In this document: positions 43,763 to 53,688 of the stretch, one piece after another
How the letters are laid out: every line of letters begins with the position of its first letter
Numbering within the stretch: the first letter of the stretch is position 1
Source: Limnohabitans lacus
Lineage (GTDB): Bacteria; Pseudomonadota; Gammaproteobacteria; Burkholderiales; Burkholderiaceae_C
DNA: 64,000 nt
Direction of reading: 5' to 3'
NCBI RefSeq assembly: GCF_030053395.1
Contig: NZ_JASGBH010000005.1
Span: 165,883 to 229,882, forward strand
The notes under the pieces: generated by a model
Told to the model about the DNA's origin: nothing
The model's input: only the letters and a program-made list of their open reading frames with translations
Database searches by the model: none
Made by a program: the position numbers and the translations under genes

Positions 43763-45259
43763 ATGAGAACCCCCATCCCCTTCATCGCCCCCGAAGTTTT
43801 TGACAACGCCGATGCAGCATTGGCCCGTGTGCAGGCCATTTATGCGCAAAGCGTGACGCACCTGCGCCAGGCCATGCAACGCTTTGTGGCCGGGGAGGAC
43901 CTCCAAGACCGTGTGCGGGCGTGTTACCCCTATGTCCGCTTGGACACGGCCACCGACTGGAGGCCGCCGGAGGACAACGAGACCGAGCTGCTGAGCTACG
44001 GCTTTGTGGCCAGCGCTGGGCAATACGCCACCACCCTCACCCGCCCCGATTTGTTTGCGCATTACCTGCGCGAGCAGTTTGCGCTGCTGATCCGAAACCA
44101 TGGCGTGCGGCTGGAGGTGGGCACCAGCAAGGAGCCGATGCCGGTGCATTTTTCGTTTGCCGAAAACGAGCACATGGAAGGCGAGATGAGTGCCGCACGG
44201 CGCGCCCGCATGCGCGATGTGTTCGACTTGCCCGATTTGACGGCCATGGACGACAGCATCGCCAACGGCACCTGGCGCGGCGCTCAAGGGCAGCCGCAGC
44301 CCCTGTCGCTGTTCACCGGGGCGCGGACCGACTATTCGCTGCACCGCTTGCGGCACTACAGCGGCACCAGCCCGGCGCATTTTCAAAACTACGTGCTGTT
44401 CACCAATTACCAGTTTTACATCGACGAGTTCATCGCACTCGGCCGCGCCGAGATGGCCAAACCCGACAGCCCTTATGTGGCTTTTGTGGAGCCGGGCAAT
44501 GTGGTCACGCGCCGGGTGGGCTTGCCCGCTGAAGCGGACGATGCGCTCGGCCAGACACCGCCACGTTTGCCACAAATGCCCGGCTACCACCTGGTGCGCG
44601 AGGGGCACAGCGGCATCACCATGGTCAACATCGGCGTGGGCCCGGCCAATGCGAAAAACATCACCGACCACATTGCCGTGCTGCGCCCGCACGCCTGGCT
44701 GATGGTGGGCCACTGCGCGGGGCTGCGCACCACCCAGCAGCTGGGCGACTATGTGTTGGCCCATGCCTATGTGCGCGAAGACCATGTGCTGGACGAAGAG
44801 CTGCCGCTGTGGGTGCCGATCCCGGCCTTGGCAGAGATTCAAGTGGCCCTCGAGAAGGCCGTGGCCGACATCTCCGGCTGCCAGGGCCCCGAGCTCAAGC
44901 GCTTCATGCGCACCGGCACCGTGGCCAGCACCGACAACCGCAACTGGGAGCTGCTGCCCGACAACACGCCCCAGAGGCGCTTCAGCCAAAGCCGCGCCGT
45001 GGCGCTGGACATGGAAAGCGCCACGATTGCGGCCAACGGCTTTCGCTTTCGGGTGCCCTACGGCACGCTGCTGTGTGTGAGCGACAAGCCGCTGCACGGC
45101 GAGATCAAATTGCCGGGCATGGCCAACCACTTTTACCGTGAGCGGGTGAACCAACACTTGCAAATCGGCATCCGAGCCCTCGAATTGCTGCGCGCCGCAG
45201 GCCCAGCCCAGCTGCACAGCCGCAAGCTGCGCAGCTTTGCCGAAGTGGCTTTCCAGTAA
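43763..45259 (+). CDS. amn: AMP nucleosidase
   Basis: 498 aa. Hydrolyses AMP to adenine and ribose-5-phosphate, buffering adenylate levels. The N-terminal regulatory domain is followed by a nucleoside-phosphorylase-like catalytic domain (MVNIGVGPANAKNITDH, HCAGLRTTQQLGDYV, ALDMESATIAANGFRFRVPYGTLLCVSDKPLHGE). ATG 43763 is preferred to a GTG at 43748 because the GTG overlaps a CACAAT -10-like element exactly 6 nt before the ATG. Confidence 0.95.
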   Translation: MRTPIPFIAPEVFDNADAALARVQAIYAQSVTHLRQAMQRFVAGEDLQDRVRACYPYVRLDTATDWRPPEDNETELLSYGFVASAGQYATTLTRPDLFAHYLREQFALLIRNHGVRLEVGTSKEPMPVHFSFAENEHMEGEMSAARRARMRDVFDLPDLTAMDDSIANGTWRGAQGQPQPLSLFTGARTDYSLHRLRHYSGTSPAHFQNYVLFTNYQFYIDEFIALGRAEMAKPDSPYVAFVEPGNVVTRRVGLPAEADDALGQTPPRLPQMPGYHLVREGHSGITMVNIGVGPANAKNITDHIAVLRPHAWLMVGHCAGLRTTQQLGDYVLAHAYVREDHVLDEELPLWVPIPALAEIQVALEKAVADISGCQGPELKRFMRTGTVASTDNRNWELLPDNTPQRRFSQSRAVALDMESATIAANGFRFRVPYGTLLCVSDKPLHGEIKLPGMANHFYRERVNQHLQIGIRALELLRAAGPAQLHSRKLRSFAEVAFQ

Positions 45260-45262
45260 GCC

Positions 45263-46180
45263 ATGACGCTGGTCCTGCTGAACCCCCACGCCCAAGGTGG
45301 CCGCGCAGCGCGGATGCGGCCCGCACTCCACTCCTGGCTGCAGGCGCATGCCCCCGGCGTGACGCTGGCGGCCCCCAACACCCTGGCCGAGTGTCTGGCG
45401 CTCTTGCGCAGCTTGCCCTCCGGCAGCCGCGTCGTGGCGGTGGGTGGCGACGGCACGCTCAACCGCTGGCTGCCTGCCGTGCTGGAGCGCCAATTGACCT
45501 TGGGCCTGGTGCCCATGGGCAGCGGCAACGACAGCGCCCGAGGTCTGGGCCTTTATGGCCTGCCTTGGGCCAAAGCCTTGGCGCACGCCCTGACGGCCGC
45601 GCCGCAAGTGGTGGACACGGGCCATGCGCGCTGGACCGACATGCAAGGCGACGAACACCACACCCCGTTTTTGTCGAGCCTGACGGCAGGGTTTGATTCC
45701 GCCGTGGGCCTGCGCGCCCTGAATGGCCCGCGTTGGCTGCGGGGGCTGCCGCGCTATTTGTGGGCCACGCTGAGTGAATTGCTGCACCTGAAGGTGTGGG
45801 ATCTGCATGTGCACAGCGATGGCCAATGGCTTCACGAGGGGCCTGCACTGTTTGCATCCAGCCTGAACACGCCGACCTTTGGCTCGGGCATTCCGGCGGT
45901 GCCACAAGCCCGCATGGACGATGGCCAACTGGACCTGCTTTTGGCCGGGCCCTTTTCACGTGTTGGGGCTTTGCTGATGCTCCCAAGACTGCTAATGGGC
46001 TGGCATTTGAGCCACCCACGCATCGACAGCCGTGCTTTTGAAACCTTGACGATCGCCTGTGCCAGCGGCGTGCCCCTGGCGGCCGATGGCGAGTACCTCG
46101 GGGTGGCCAGGCAAGTGACCGTTTGCAACGGTCCGGCCAGTTTGCCCATCGTCTCGCACCCTGGGACACGGGCACGCTGA
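45263..46180 (+). CDS. Diacylglycerol/sphingosine kinase-family lipid kinase
   Basis: 305 aa. DAGKc domain with the nucleotide motif VVAVGGDGTLNRWL and GLVPMGSGNDSARGLG; N-terminal LVLLNPHAQGG is typical of the YegS/DgkB group. Likely phosphorylates a membrane lipid; the substrate is not defined. It starts 3 bp after amn and is probably cotranscribed. Confidence 0.9.
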   Translation: MTLVLLNPHAQGGRAARMRPALHSWLQAHAPGVTLAAPNTLAECLALLRSLPSGSRVVAVGGDGTLNRWLPAVLERQLTLGLVPMGSGNDSARGLGLYGLPWAKALAHALTAAPQVVDTGHARWTDMQGDEHHTPFLSSLTAGFDSAVGLRALNGPRWLRGLPRYLWATLSELLHLKVWDLHVHSDGQWLHEGPALFASSLNTPTFGSGIPAVPQARMDDGQLDLLLAGPFSRVGALLMLPRLLMGWHLSHPRIDSRAFETLTIACASGVPLAADGEYLGVARQVTVCNGPASLPIVSHPGTRAR

Positions 46181-46233
46181 ACGCAGGCGGGCTGCTTCTG
46201 CCCCAACATGAAGCGCTCACCAAGCCCCGCCCC

Positions 46234-46260
46234 TGTCGGACCTGAAGGTCCCGACCTACA
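46234..46260 (-). repeat. REP-like palindrome, family 2, copy 2
   Basis: TGTCGGACC-TGAA-GGTCCCGACC-TACA, reverse orientation relative to copy 1. Its last bases form the TACAAT -10-like element in front of gshB, so the repeat may have brought or reshaped that promoter. Confidence 0.75.
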
Positions 46261-46269
46261 ATGCCCAGC

Positions 46270-47217
46270 ATGAAAATCCTCTTTGTCGCCGACCCCCTCG
46301 AATCGTTCAAGATTTACAAGGACACCACCTTTGCCATGATGCGCGAGGCGCAAAAGCGCGGGCACCAGGTGAGCGCTTGCGAGATGACCGATGTGCGCTG
46401 GCAGCGCGGCGAATCGGTCTCGGCCGTGGTGCGCGAGATTCGCCTCACGGGCGAAGCCGATGTGTGGTTTGTCGAGGCCGGCAAACAACGCGCTGACTTG
46501 AAGGATTTTGACGCGGTGCTCATGCGCAAAGATCCGCCCTTTGACAGCGAATTTTTTTACGCCACCCACCTGCTGAGCCAGGCCGAGCGCGAAGGCGCCA
46601 AGGTCTTCAACAGCCCAGCGGCTTTGCGCAACCACCCCGAGAAGCTGGCGATTTTGGAGTTCCCCCAGTTCATTGCACCCACGCTGGTCACGCGAAGCGA
46701 AGCGGACATCCGCGAGTTCCACGCCACGCATGGCGACATCATCTTGAAGCCGCTGGACGGCATGGGTGGCATGGGCATCTTCAAGGTGGGGGCCGACGGC
46801 CTGAACCTGGGCGCGATCATCGAGACGCTCAACCGTGACGGCGCACAAACCGTGATGGTGCAAAAGTTCTTGCCCGGGATTGCGCAAGGCGACAAGCGGG
46901 TGCTGCTGATCGGCGGCAAGCCCGTGCCGTTTTGCCTGGCCCGCATTCCACAAGGTGGCGAGGTGCGTGGCAACCTGGCCGCAGGGGGCAAGGGCGTGGC
47001 CCAGCCGATTTCGGCACGCGACCGCGAGATTGCGGAAGCCCTGGGCCCCATCCTGATGACGCGTGGCCTGATGCTGGTGGGCCTGGACATCATTGGTAAC
47101 AGCCTGACCGAGATCAACGTGACCAGCCCCACCTGCTTTCAGGAAATCACCGACCAGATGGGCTGCAATGTGGCGGCGCTGTTTGTGGATGCGGTGGAGC
47201 AAGCGCTGGCGGCATAA
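46270..47217 (+). CDS. gshB: Glutathione synthetase
   Basis: 315 aa. ATP-grasp ligase joining gamma-glutamylcysteine and glycine. MKILFVADPLESFKIYKDTT start, RKDPPFDSEFFYAT, ILKPLDGMGGMGIF and GLDIIGNSLTEINVTSPT are family hallmarks. ATG 46270 is used; an ATG at 46261 lies within a -10-like element 7 nt upstream. Confidence 0.97.
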   Translation: MKILFVADPLESFKIYKDTTFAMMREAQKRGHQVSACEMTDVRWQRGESVSAVVREIRLTGEADVWFVEAGKQRADLKDFDAVLMRKDPPFDSEFFYATHLLSQAEREGAKVFNSPAALRNHPEKLAILEFPQFIAPTLVTRSEADIREFHATHGDIILKPLDGMGGMGIFKVGADGLNLGAIIETLNRDGAQTVMVQKFLPGIAQGDKRVLLIGGKPVPFCLARIPQGGEVRGNLAAGGKGVAQPISARDREIAEALGPILMTRGLMLVGLDIIGNSLTEINVTSPTCFQEITDQMGCNVAALFVDAVEQALAA

Positions 47218-47297
47218 GACGCCGCATGAGGCACCCTGTCATCGGGCCTTCATGCCCACGCGCTAGGATCGTGGTGTTGCATGATTTCACACTGCCC

Positions 47298-48626
47298 ATG
47301 ATTTCTTCTTTGATCCGGTTTTTACTTTGCGCAAGCCTGGTCGGCTGCAGCTGGACTGCCTGGGCGCAGGACACTGAAAACACCTCGGCCCGCTACCAAA
47401 GCACCTACAACTGGCAGCAGCACCCCGGCTTTGCGAGCAGCGGCAGCACCTCGGCCTTCAGTCTGCGTGCGCCGCGCGAGAAGATGTACACCTTCTCGCT
47501 GACGGGTCATTGGGGCTTGCGCCTTGAATCGGGTGCGGAGGTCTATGCCAACGTGGAGCTGGCTTCGGGCGTGCCCTTCACCGGCAATCTGGTGGGCATG
47601 GGCAGCTACACCAACGGTGAGATCACTCGGGCTGCGGGCACCACGCCCAAGCCCTATTTGCAGCGCCTGTTCTGGCGCAAGACCTGGAACCAGGGCGGCG
47701 AGACAGAACAAATCGCCTCCGACTTCAACCAGATGGCGCAGGTGGTGGACAAGAACCGCTTTGTGCTGACGGCGGGCAATTTCTCGACGCTGGACGTGTT
47801 CGACGACAACGCCTATGCCAAAGACCCGCGCACCCAGTTCATGAACTGGAGTCACTGGACCTATGGTGCCTTTGACTACGCGGCCGATGCCCGTGGCTTT
47901 GGCTGGGGCGTGGCCGGCGAGTGGTACCAAGGCGATTGGGTGTTTCGTGCAGCCCGCATGACCGGCCCCCAAAAGCCCAACGAGCTGAAGGTCGACTGGG
48001 ATTTGCTGCGCCACTACGGCGACCAGGTCGAGGTGGAGCATGCCCACACCTGGATGAACCAGCCCGGCAAGGTGCGTGTGCTGGCCTGGCGCAACCGCGC
48101 CGTGACGGCCAGCTTCCAAGAAGCCACGGCCTACTTGCAAGCGAACCCCGGCACCGACCCGCAGGCGTTTTTCAAGGTGCGTTCGGGCGAGAAAATCAAA
48201 TACGGTTTGGGTGTGAACCTGGAGCAGGCGCTGAGCGATCAGGTGGGTGTGTTCATGCGGGCCATGAAAGCCGATGGCCGCACCGAGACCTATGCCTTCA
48301 CCGAGATCGATGCCTCGCTGTCTGCCGGTGTGCGCGTCAACGGCGCGGCTTGGCAGCGCGGTCAGGACAGCGTGGGACTGGCCTTCATGGAAAACCGCTT
48401 GTCACCGGACCGGCGCAATTACCTGGCCGCTGGCGGCATTTCGTATTTCATTGGCGATGGCCAATTGCCATACAAACCCGAGCGCGGGCTGGAGACCTTC
48501 TACAGCTGGGGCATCACGCGACACACCTGGCTGACGGCCGATTACCAGTACATCCAAAACCCCGCCTACAACGCGCTGCGCGGGCCGGTGCAGGTGTATG
48601 CGGTGCGACTGCACGCACAGTTTTAA
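47298..48626 (+). CDS. OprB-type carbohydrate-selective porin
   Basis: 442 aa. Signal peptide MISSLIRFLLCASLVG...WAQ, then the OprB pattern (SARYQSTYNWQQHPGF, ESGAEVYANVELASG, TYGAFDYAADARGFGWG) and a C-terminal VRLHAQF ending in Phe. An outer-membrane beta-barrel for sugar or other solute uptake. No sugar-transport gene is adjacent, so the substrate is open. Confidence 0.88.
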   Translation: MISSLIRFLLCASLVGCSWTAWAQDTENTSARYQSTYNWQQHPGFASSGSTSAFSLRAPREKMYTFSLTGHWGLRLESGAEVYANVELASGVPFTGNLVGMGSYTNGEITRAAGTTPKPYLQRLFWRKTWNQGGETEQIASDFNQMAQVVDKNRFVLTAGNFSTLDVFDDNAYAKDPRTQFMNWSHWTYGAFDYAADARGFGWGVAGEWYQGDWVFRAARMTGPQKPNELKVDWDLLRHYGDQVEVEHAHTWMNQPGKVRVLAWRNRAVTASFQEATAYLQANPGTDPQAFFKVRSGEKIKYGLGVNLEQALSDQVGVFMRAMKADGRTETYAFTEIDASLSAGVRVNGAAWQRGQDSVGLAFMENRLSPDRRNYLAAGGISYFIGDGQLPYKPERGLETFYSWGITRHTWLTADYQYIQNPAYNALRGPVQVYAVRLHAQF

Positions 48627-48638
48627 ACGCCCGCGCGT

Positions 48639-49403
48639 TCAGCCTTTCAAATCACCGTCTTCAAAGGTGTAGACCCGACCGGGCTCAAACGCCACCCAAC
48701 TCTCGTTGGTGGTCAAAGGCTGGGTGACGACGACGGCCACGCGGTCCGTCTCGCGGGTGTGCTCGGCAAAATTCACGCTCAGGTCTTCGTCACTCAAGGT
48801 GGCTTGGCTAAAGGGGTGACGACGCAGCACATAGTGCAGGTGGGTGCTGGCATGCGCCCACAGCGCCTGGCCGTTGGACAGCAAGAAGTTGAAGGTGCCA
48901 TGCTTGGCGATGTGCGGCACCAGCTCGCGCAGCGTAAGCGACAACTCTTGCACGCTGGGCACGTTGGCGTGTGACTTGGCCAGCTCTTGCATGAGCCAGC
49001 AAAAGGCGCGTTCGCTGTCCGTCTGGCCCACGGGTTTGAAGTTGCCATGCAGGCGCGGGGCAAAGTCCACCAAATTACCGTTGTGCGCAAACACCCAGTA
49101 ACGGCCCCAGAGCTCGCGCACAAAGGGGTGGCAGTTTTCCAGGCTCACCTCGCCTTGCGTGGCCTTGCGGATGTGGGCAATCACGTTGGTGCTTTTGATC
49201 GGGTAACGGCGCACCAGCTCGGCCACCGGCGAGGTGCTGGCGCTTTGGTGGTCCACCATGTGGCGCACGCCGCGCCCTTCAAAAAAGGCGATGCCCCAGC
49301 CGTCGCTGTGGTGGTCGGTCACGCCGCCGCGCTGCGCAAAGCCGCTGAAGCTGAAAGTGACATCGGTGGGGGTGTTGCAATTCATGCCGAGCAGTTGGCA
49401 CAT
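48639..49403 (-). CDS. Class II glutamine amidotransferase (YafJ-like)
   Basis: 254 aa. Ntn-type amidotransferase with nucleophile Cys2 (MCQLLGMNCN). FAQRGGVTDHHSDGWGIAF, VIAHIRKATQG and FAHNGNLVDF are characteristic. It is a stand-alone domain and the acceptor is unknown. It follows the MFS gene by 3 bp on the same strand. Confidence 0.92.
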   Translation of the reverse strand: MCQLLGMNCNTPTDVTFSFSGFAQRGGVTDHHSDGWGIAFFEGRGVRHMVDHQSASTSPVAELVRRYPIKSTNVIAHIRKATQGEVSLENCHPFVRELWGRYWVFAHNGNLVDFAPRLHGNFKPVGQTDSERAFCWLMQELAKSHANVPSVQELSLTLRELVPHIAKHGTFNFLLSNGQALWAHASTHLHYVLRRHPFSQATLSDEDLSVNFAEHTRETDRVAVVVTQPLTTNESWVAFEPGRVYTFEDGDLKG

Positions 49404-49406
49404 GGG

Positions 49407-50891
49407 TCAGTCTTTCTTGTGGACGGGCGCCGCCATCAGCCAAGCCGGGATGATCGCCAAGGCCGTGAGTACCGCCAAAAACCAGAACGTATCGTGAAAT
49501 GCGTCCAAACGGGCATGCACATCACCAGGCCCCAGCAGCGCCACATCCATGACGCCCAAGCGCCACTCGAGCACGATGGCGCACAGGCTCACGCCGACCG
49601 CACCACCCAGCATGCGCAAGAAGTTCACCACGCTGGCGCCTTGTGGAATCAAATGTGCGGGCATGCCCTGCATGGCGCCGAGGTTGAGCGAGGGCAAGAT
49701 GAAGCCCAAGCCCACACGGCCCACCATGGTCCACAGCCACAGCGTGAGCAAACCTTTGTCCGGGTCCACCGTGCTCATGAGCGCAAACGAGCTGGCCAGC
49801 AAAGCCAGGCCCACCAACACCAGACGCCGTTTGTCGGTGCGGTCGGCCCAGCGCCCCACCAAGGTGATGGTGATGGCCAACATGAAGCCCGCAGGCAACA
49901 AGGCCGAGCCCACATACGAAGCCGACAAACCCAAGCCGCTTTGCATGAACACCGGCAATAAATAGGTTGAGCCAAAGAGCGCGGTGCCATAGGTCATGGC
50001 CACCAAAGACCCCATGAGGAAACTGCGGTGGGTGAACACGCGCAAGTCCATCAGCGGCGCTTGCGCGCTCGTGGCGTGGTGCTGAAAGCGCCGCTGCAAG
50101 CGCATTTGCCAAACCACAAAAGCGGCAGCCATCAAGGCGGCGCCCACCAGCAAAGGCAGGCCTTGCGCTGTACCCGATTCGCGCCATGCGACCATGCCGT
50201 TGAGCAAAAGCACGGTGCCCAACAGCGCCATCGACAGGCCCCACCAGTCCAGGCGACCCGAAGCGGCATTGGCCTGCACGCCACCGGGTGCGGTGGTGGG
50301 CACATAGCGCCGCGCCAGCCAAAGCGCCGCCAGCGCCAGCGGCACGACCATGAAGAAAATCGAGCGCCAACCAAACGCATCGACCAGCAATCCGCCCACG
50401 CTGGGGCCAATGGCCGGGGCCAGCACCACGCCGGTGCCAAACAAGCCGCTGGCGCGGCCACGTTCCTCGGGGGCAAAGGCGTTCATGATGATGATCACCG
50501 GGATCGGCTGCACCACACCTGCGGCCAAGCCTTCCACAATGCGCGCCACCAAGACCCAGCTGTAATCGTTGGCCAGCCCACCGCCAATGCCACCGCCCAG
50601 CAGCAAGAGCATGCAGATCTCATAGGTGCGGCGGTAACCAAAGCGCGCAAGCAACCAGGGCGTGGTCAACATGGACACCGTCATGGCCACCATGAAGCCC
50701 GAGCTGACCCACTGCACCCGCGTCTGGCCCAGCGTGAAATGCTGGCTCATGTCGGGGATGGCCACGTTCATGATGGTCGACGACATGACCGACGCCATGG
50801 TGCCCAGCATGACCGACAAGAGCAGCAGCCAACGGTAACGGTCGCCATAGCGCGCCTGCAATGCCCGGAGACTGTTTGCGTCGTGGCTCAT
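49407..50891 (-). CDS. MFS drug exporter, DHA2 (EmrB/QacA) family
   Basis: 494 aa with about 14 hydrophobic segments. Motifs DMSQHFTLGQTRVQWVSSGF, ARFGYRRTYEI (motif A-like) and GTGVVLAPAIGPSVGG (motif C of exporters) place it among proton-driven drug exporters. ATG 50891 overlaps the stop of the Cys-rich gene upstream by 4 bp. Confidence 0.92.
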   Translation of the reverse strand: MSHDANSLRALQARYGDRYRWLLLLSVMLGTMASVMSSTIMNVAIPDMSQHFTLGQTRVQWVSSGFMVAMTVSMLTTPWLLARFGYRRTYEICMLLLLGGGIGGGLANDYSWVLVARIVEGLAAGVVQPIPVIIIMNAFAPEERGRASGLFGTGVVLAPAIGPSVGGLLVDAFGWRSIFFMVVPLALAALWLARRYVPTTAPGGVQANAASGRLDWWGLSMALLGTVLLLNGMVAWRESGTAQGLPLLVGAALMAAAFVVWQMRLQRRFQHHATSAQAPLMDLRVFTHRSFLMGSLVAMTYGTALFGSTYLLPVFMQSGLGLSASYVGSALLPAGFMLAITITLVGRWADRTDKRRLVLVGLALLASSFALMSTVDPDKGLLTLWLWTMVGRVGLGFILPSLNLGAMQGMPAHLIPQGASVVNFLRMLGGAVGVSLCAIVLEWRLGVMDVALLGPGDVHARLDAFHDTFWFLAVLTALAIIPAWLMAAPVHKKD

Positions 50892-51106
50892 GTCGTTTGT
50901 ACGGCTTTTTGAACACAGGCTTGGCAAATGCAGGCCTTGCCTTGGGCTGCTTCTGGAATTTGCCGCAGCAAGGCGGCGCTGAATTGTTCGCGTGTGCACC
51001 AGCAAGCCGCTTGCGCATTCGCTGGGGCCTTTGCCTCCATGGCGCAACGGTTGTCTTGCCCGCACAGGGGGCAACGGCAAGGGTCAACAGTCAAACAAAC
51101 GCTCAT
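50888..51106 (-). CDS. Cysteine-rich CWC-type small protein
   Basis: 72 aa with 11 Cys: CRCPLCGQDNRCA, then the ACWC motif that names the family, and CICQACV near the C-terminus. The spacing suggests metal binding. It is translationally coupled (4-bp overlap) to the MFS exporter. Function unknown. Confidence 0.85.
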   Translation of the reverse strand: MSVCLTVDPCRCPLCGQDNRCAMEAKAPANAQAACWCTREQFSAALLRQIPEAAQGKACICQACVQKAVQTT

Positions 51107-51182
51107 GGCCAGTATGGATGCGGTAAAGCCTCAAGTTTAGGGCGTGGAGGCGATGCGTTTGGGTTTGTGCTGGTGAAAACAA

Positions 51183-51242
51183 GTCGGGGCTGAAGCCACC
51201 GACCTACAAGACAAGCTGTAGGTCGGCGGCTTCAGCCCCGAC
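51183..51242. repeat. Two family 2 REPs head to head forming a 26-bp hairpin
   Basis: Arms 51183-51208 and 51217-51242 (GTCGGGGCTGAAGCC... and its complement, one mismatch) with an 8-nt AGACAAGC loop. Each arm is itself a family 2 repeat. It lies 34 bp beyond the glcB stop and could terminate glcB or block exonucleases; there is no U-tract. Confidence 0.88.
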
Positions 51243-51275
51243 AGAGGTCCCTGAAAGTTCAGGGACAGCAGAACA

Positions 51276-53507
51276 TCAGGCCGCTTTGACCTTCAAGCGC
51301 CAAGCGTGCAGCAGTGGCTCGGTGTAGCCGCTGGGCTGGGCCTTGCCCTTGAAGACCAGATCGCACGCGGCTTTGTAGGCGGCAGACTTGGCGAAGTTGC
51401 CGGCCATCTTCACGTAGGCGGCGTCGCCTGCGTTTTGGGCATCGACCACCGCAGCCATGCGTTCCATGGTTTGCTTGACCTGCTTTTCGGTGACCACACC
51501 GTGGTGCAGCCAGTTGGCCATGTGCTGGCTGCTGATGCGCAGCGTGGCACGGTCTTCCATCAGGCCCACGCCGTTGATGTCGGGCACTTTGGAGCAACCC
51601 ACGCCCTGGTCCACCCAGCGCACCACATAACCCAAGATGCCTTGGGCGTTGTTGTCGAGTTCCTTTTGTTTGTCTTCAGCCGACCAGTTGGCCGCGTCTT
51701 TAGACACCACAGGGAACTGCAGCAAAGCGTTGAGCGTGTCTTCGCGCAAGGCTTTGGCGTCTTGCTTGGCGACCGCTTTTTCCATCTGCTTTTGCAGCGC
51801 GGGCACGTCCACCTGGTGGTAATGCATGGCGTGCAGCGTGGCGGCGGTGGGGCTGGGCACCCAGGCGGTGTTGGCACCGGCCAGGGGGTGACCGATCTTG
51901 GCTTTGAGCATGTCGGCCATCAGGTCGGGCATGGCCCACATGCCTTTGCCGATCTGGGCACGGCCGCGCAGGCCGCAGGCCAGGCCCACGTTGACGTTGT
52001 TCTTTTCGTAAGCGCCCAGCCAAGTGCTGTTTTTGATGTCGCCCTTGCGCATGACGGGGCCGGCCAACATGCAGGTGTGCATCTCGTCGCCTGTGCGGTC
52101 CAAGAAGCCCGTGTTGATGAAGGCCACGCGGCTCTTGGCGGCGGCGATACAGGCTTTGAGGTTGGCGCTGGTGCGGCGCTCTTCGTCCATGATGCCCAGC
52201 TTGACGGTGGAGGGCTTCATGCCCAGCACTTTTTCGACGCGGCCAAACAGCTCGTCGGCAAAAGCGACTTCGGACGGGCCGTGCATTTTGGGCTTGACGA
52301 TGTAGACGCTGCCGGTGCGGCTGTTGCGCAGGGGGTGCGAGGACTTTTTCTGCAGGTCCACCAGTGCGCAAGTCACGGTGACCATGGCGTCCAAGATGCC
52401 TTCAGGGATCTCTTGGGTGCTGCCGTCGGCGGCTTTGTAGAGGATGGCGGGGTTGGTCATCAGGTGACCGACGTTGCGCACAAACATCAGTGAGCGGCCG
52501 TGCAGCTTGACGGTGCCTTTGCCCGTTGGCTTGGTGTACTCGCGGTCACCGTTCATGGTGCGGGTGAAAGTCTTGCCGCCCTTTTGCACTTCTTCGCTCA
52601 AGGTGCCTTGCAAGATGCCCAGCCAGTTGGCATAGGCCAACACTTTGTCGTCCGCATCCACAGCGGCCACAGAGTCTTCTAAGTCCAAGATGGTGGACAA
52701 GGCGCTTTCAGCGATCAAGTCGGACACGCCAGCCGGGTCGGTCTTGCCGATGGCGGTGCTCTTGTTGATTTGCAGGTCCAGGTGCAGGCCGTTGTGCACG
52801 AACAGCACCGAGGCAGGCGCCTTGGCGTCGCCGGTGTAGCCCACGAACTGCTTGGCGTCGGCCAGCGTGGTGTTCTTGCCATTGGACAAGGTCACCACCA
52901 GCTTGCCGGCTTTGACCACATAGCCCTTGCTGCCCACGTGCGAGCCGGTCTTCAGGGGTGCCGTGCGGTCGAGCACGTTGCGGCAGTAGTCGATGACTTT
53001 GGCGCCCCGCTTGGGGTTGTAGCCCGATCCTTTTTCGCAACCGTCGGCTTCGCTGATCGCGTCGGTGCCGTACAGCGCGTCGTACAAAGAGCCCCAACGG
53101 GCGTTGGCAGCGTTCAGGGCGTAGCGGGCGTTCAAGATCGGCACCACCAGCTGAGGGCCAGCCAGCTTGGCCAATTCGGCGTCCACGTTGGCGGTGGTGG
53201 CTTGGGCATTGCGGGGCTCGGGCACCAAATAACCGATCTGGCTCAGGTATTTGCGGTAGGCCTTCATCGCTTTGCCTGCGGGCACTGGGCCAGGGTTGGC
53301 GGTGTGCCACTGGTCCATGGCGGTCTGGATGCGGTCACGCTCGGCCAGCAGGGCGATGTTCTTGGGGGCCAAGTCGGCCACGATGCTGTCAAAGCCTGCC
53401 CAGAACTTGTCTGGGTTCACGCCGGTGGCGGGCAAGAGGGTGTCGTTGATGAAGCTCAGCAGCGGATTGGCCACTTGCAGCTTGTGGATCGTGGTGCGTT
53501 CGGTCAT
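51276..53507 (-). CDS. glcB: Malate synthase G
   Basis: 743 aa. Condenses glyoxylate with acetyl-CoA to malate, in the glyoxylate and glycolate routes. The length is typical of isoform [24 protein letters not shown]-region equivalents around [16 protein letters not shown], and [11 protein letters not shown] plus [14 protein letters not shown] match the family. It is divergent from a LysR regulator, which may control it. Confidence 0.96.
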   Translation of the reverse strand: MTERTTIHKLQVANPLLSFINDTLLPATGVNPDKFWAGFDSIVADLAPKNIALLAERDRIQTAMDQWHTANPGPVPAGKAMKAYRKYLSQIGYLVPEPRNAQATTANVDAELAKLAGPQLVVPILNARYALNAANARWGSLYDALYGTDAISEADGCEKGSGYNPKRGAKVIDYCRNVLDRTAPLKTGSHVGSKGYVVKAGKLVVTLSNGKNTTLADAKQFVGYTGDAKAPASVLFVHNGLHLDLQINKSTAIGKTDPAGVSDLIAESALSTILDLEDSVAAVDADDKVLAYANWLGILQGTLSEEVQKGGKTFTRTMNGDREYTKPTGKGTVKLHGRSLMFVRNVGHLMTNPAILYKAADGSTQEIPEGILDAMVTVTCALVDLQKKSSHPLRNSRTGSVYIVKPKMHGPSEVAFADELFGRVEKVLGMKPSTVKLGIMDEERRTSANLKACIAAAKSRVAFINTGFLDRTGDEMHTCMLAGPVMRKGDIKNSTWLGAYEKNNVNVGLACGLRGRAQIGKGMWAMPDLMADMLKAKIGHPLAGANTAWVPSPTAATLHAMHYHQVDVPALQKQMEKAVAKQDAKALREDTLNALLQFPVVSKDAANWSAEDKQKELDNNAQGILGYVVRWVDQGVGCSKVPDINGVGLMEDRATLRISSQHMANWLHHGVVTEKQVKQTMERMAAVVDAQNAGDAAYVKMAGNFAKSAAYKAACDLVFKGKAQPSGYTEPLLHAWRLKVKAA

Positions 53508-53652
53508 GGAAACCTCGGAGGTTGGGATAAAAGAATCTGTCGCTCTGCAAGCCCTGCGTCGGGAGCGCGGTTGAACTTGCAGCTTGTAAAAGACTTTATT
53601 CTAAGTTTCGATGGGGATAAAGACGGCAAAAATTCATTAACCCATGACTTTT

Positions 53653-53682
53653 TTGCACAAATACACGGCAAGTCAGCATAAT
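53653..53682 (+). promoter_or_regulatory. Candidate promoter of the LysR gene (leaderless)
   Basis: TTGCAC (53653-53658) and CATAAT (53677-53682) are 18 bp apart, and the ATG begins 6 nt after the -10, so transcription should start at or next to the start codon. The 181-bp region to glcB is AT-rich and probably holds the glcB promoter and LysR sites; no exact T-N11-A box was fixed. Confidence 0.6.
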
Positions 53683-53688
53683 TGCCCC

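Noticed and set aside
43640..45928. Open frame of 762 codons opposite amn and the lipid kinase
   Set aside because: Shadow of two well-supported genes; no domain or plausible start signal.
46261..46269. ATG at 46261 as the gshB start
   Set aside because: It lies in the -10-like TACAAT element, and the family N-terminus MKILF begins at 46270.
37158..51242. CRISPR array built from the short repeats
   Set aside because: The repeats are widely spaced, palindromic, of two families and in both orientations; there are no regular spacers and no cas genes.
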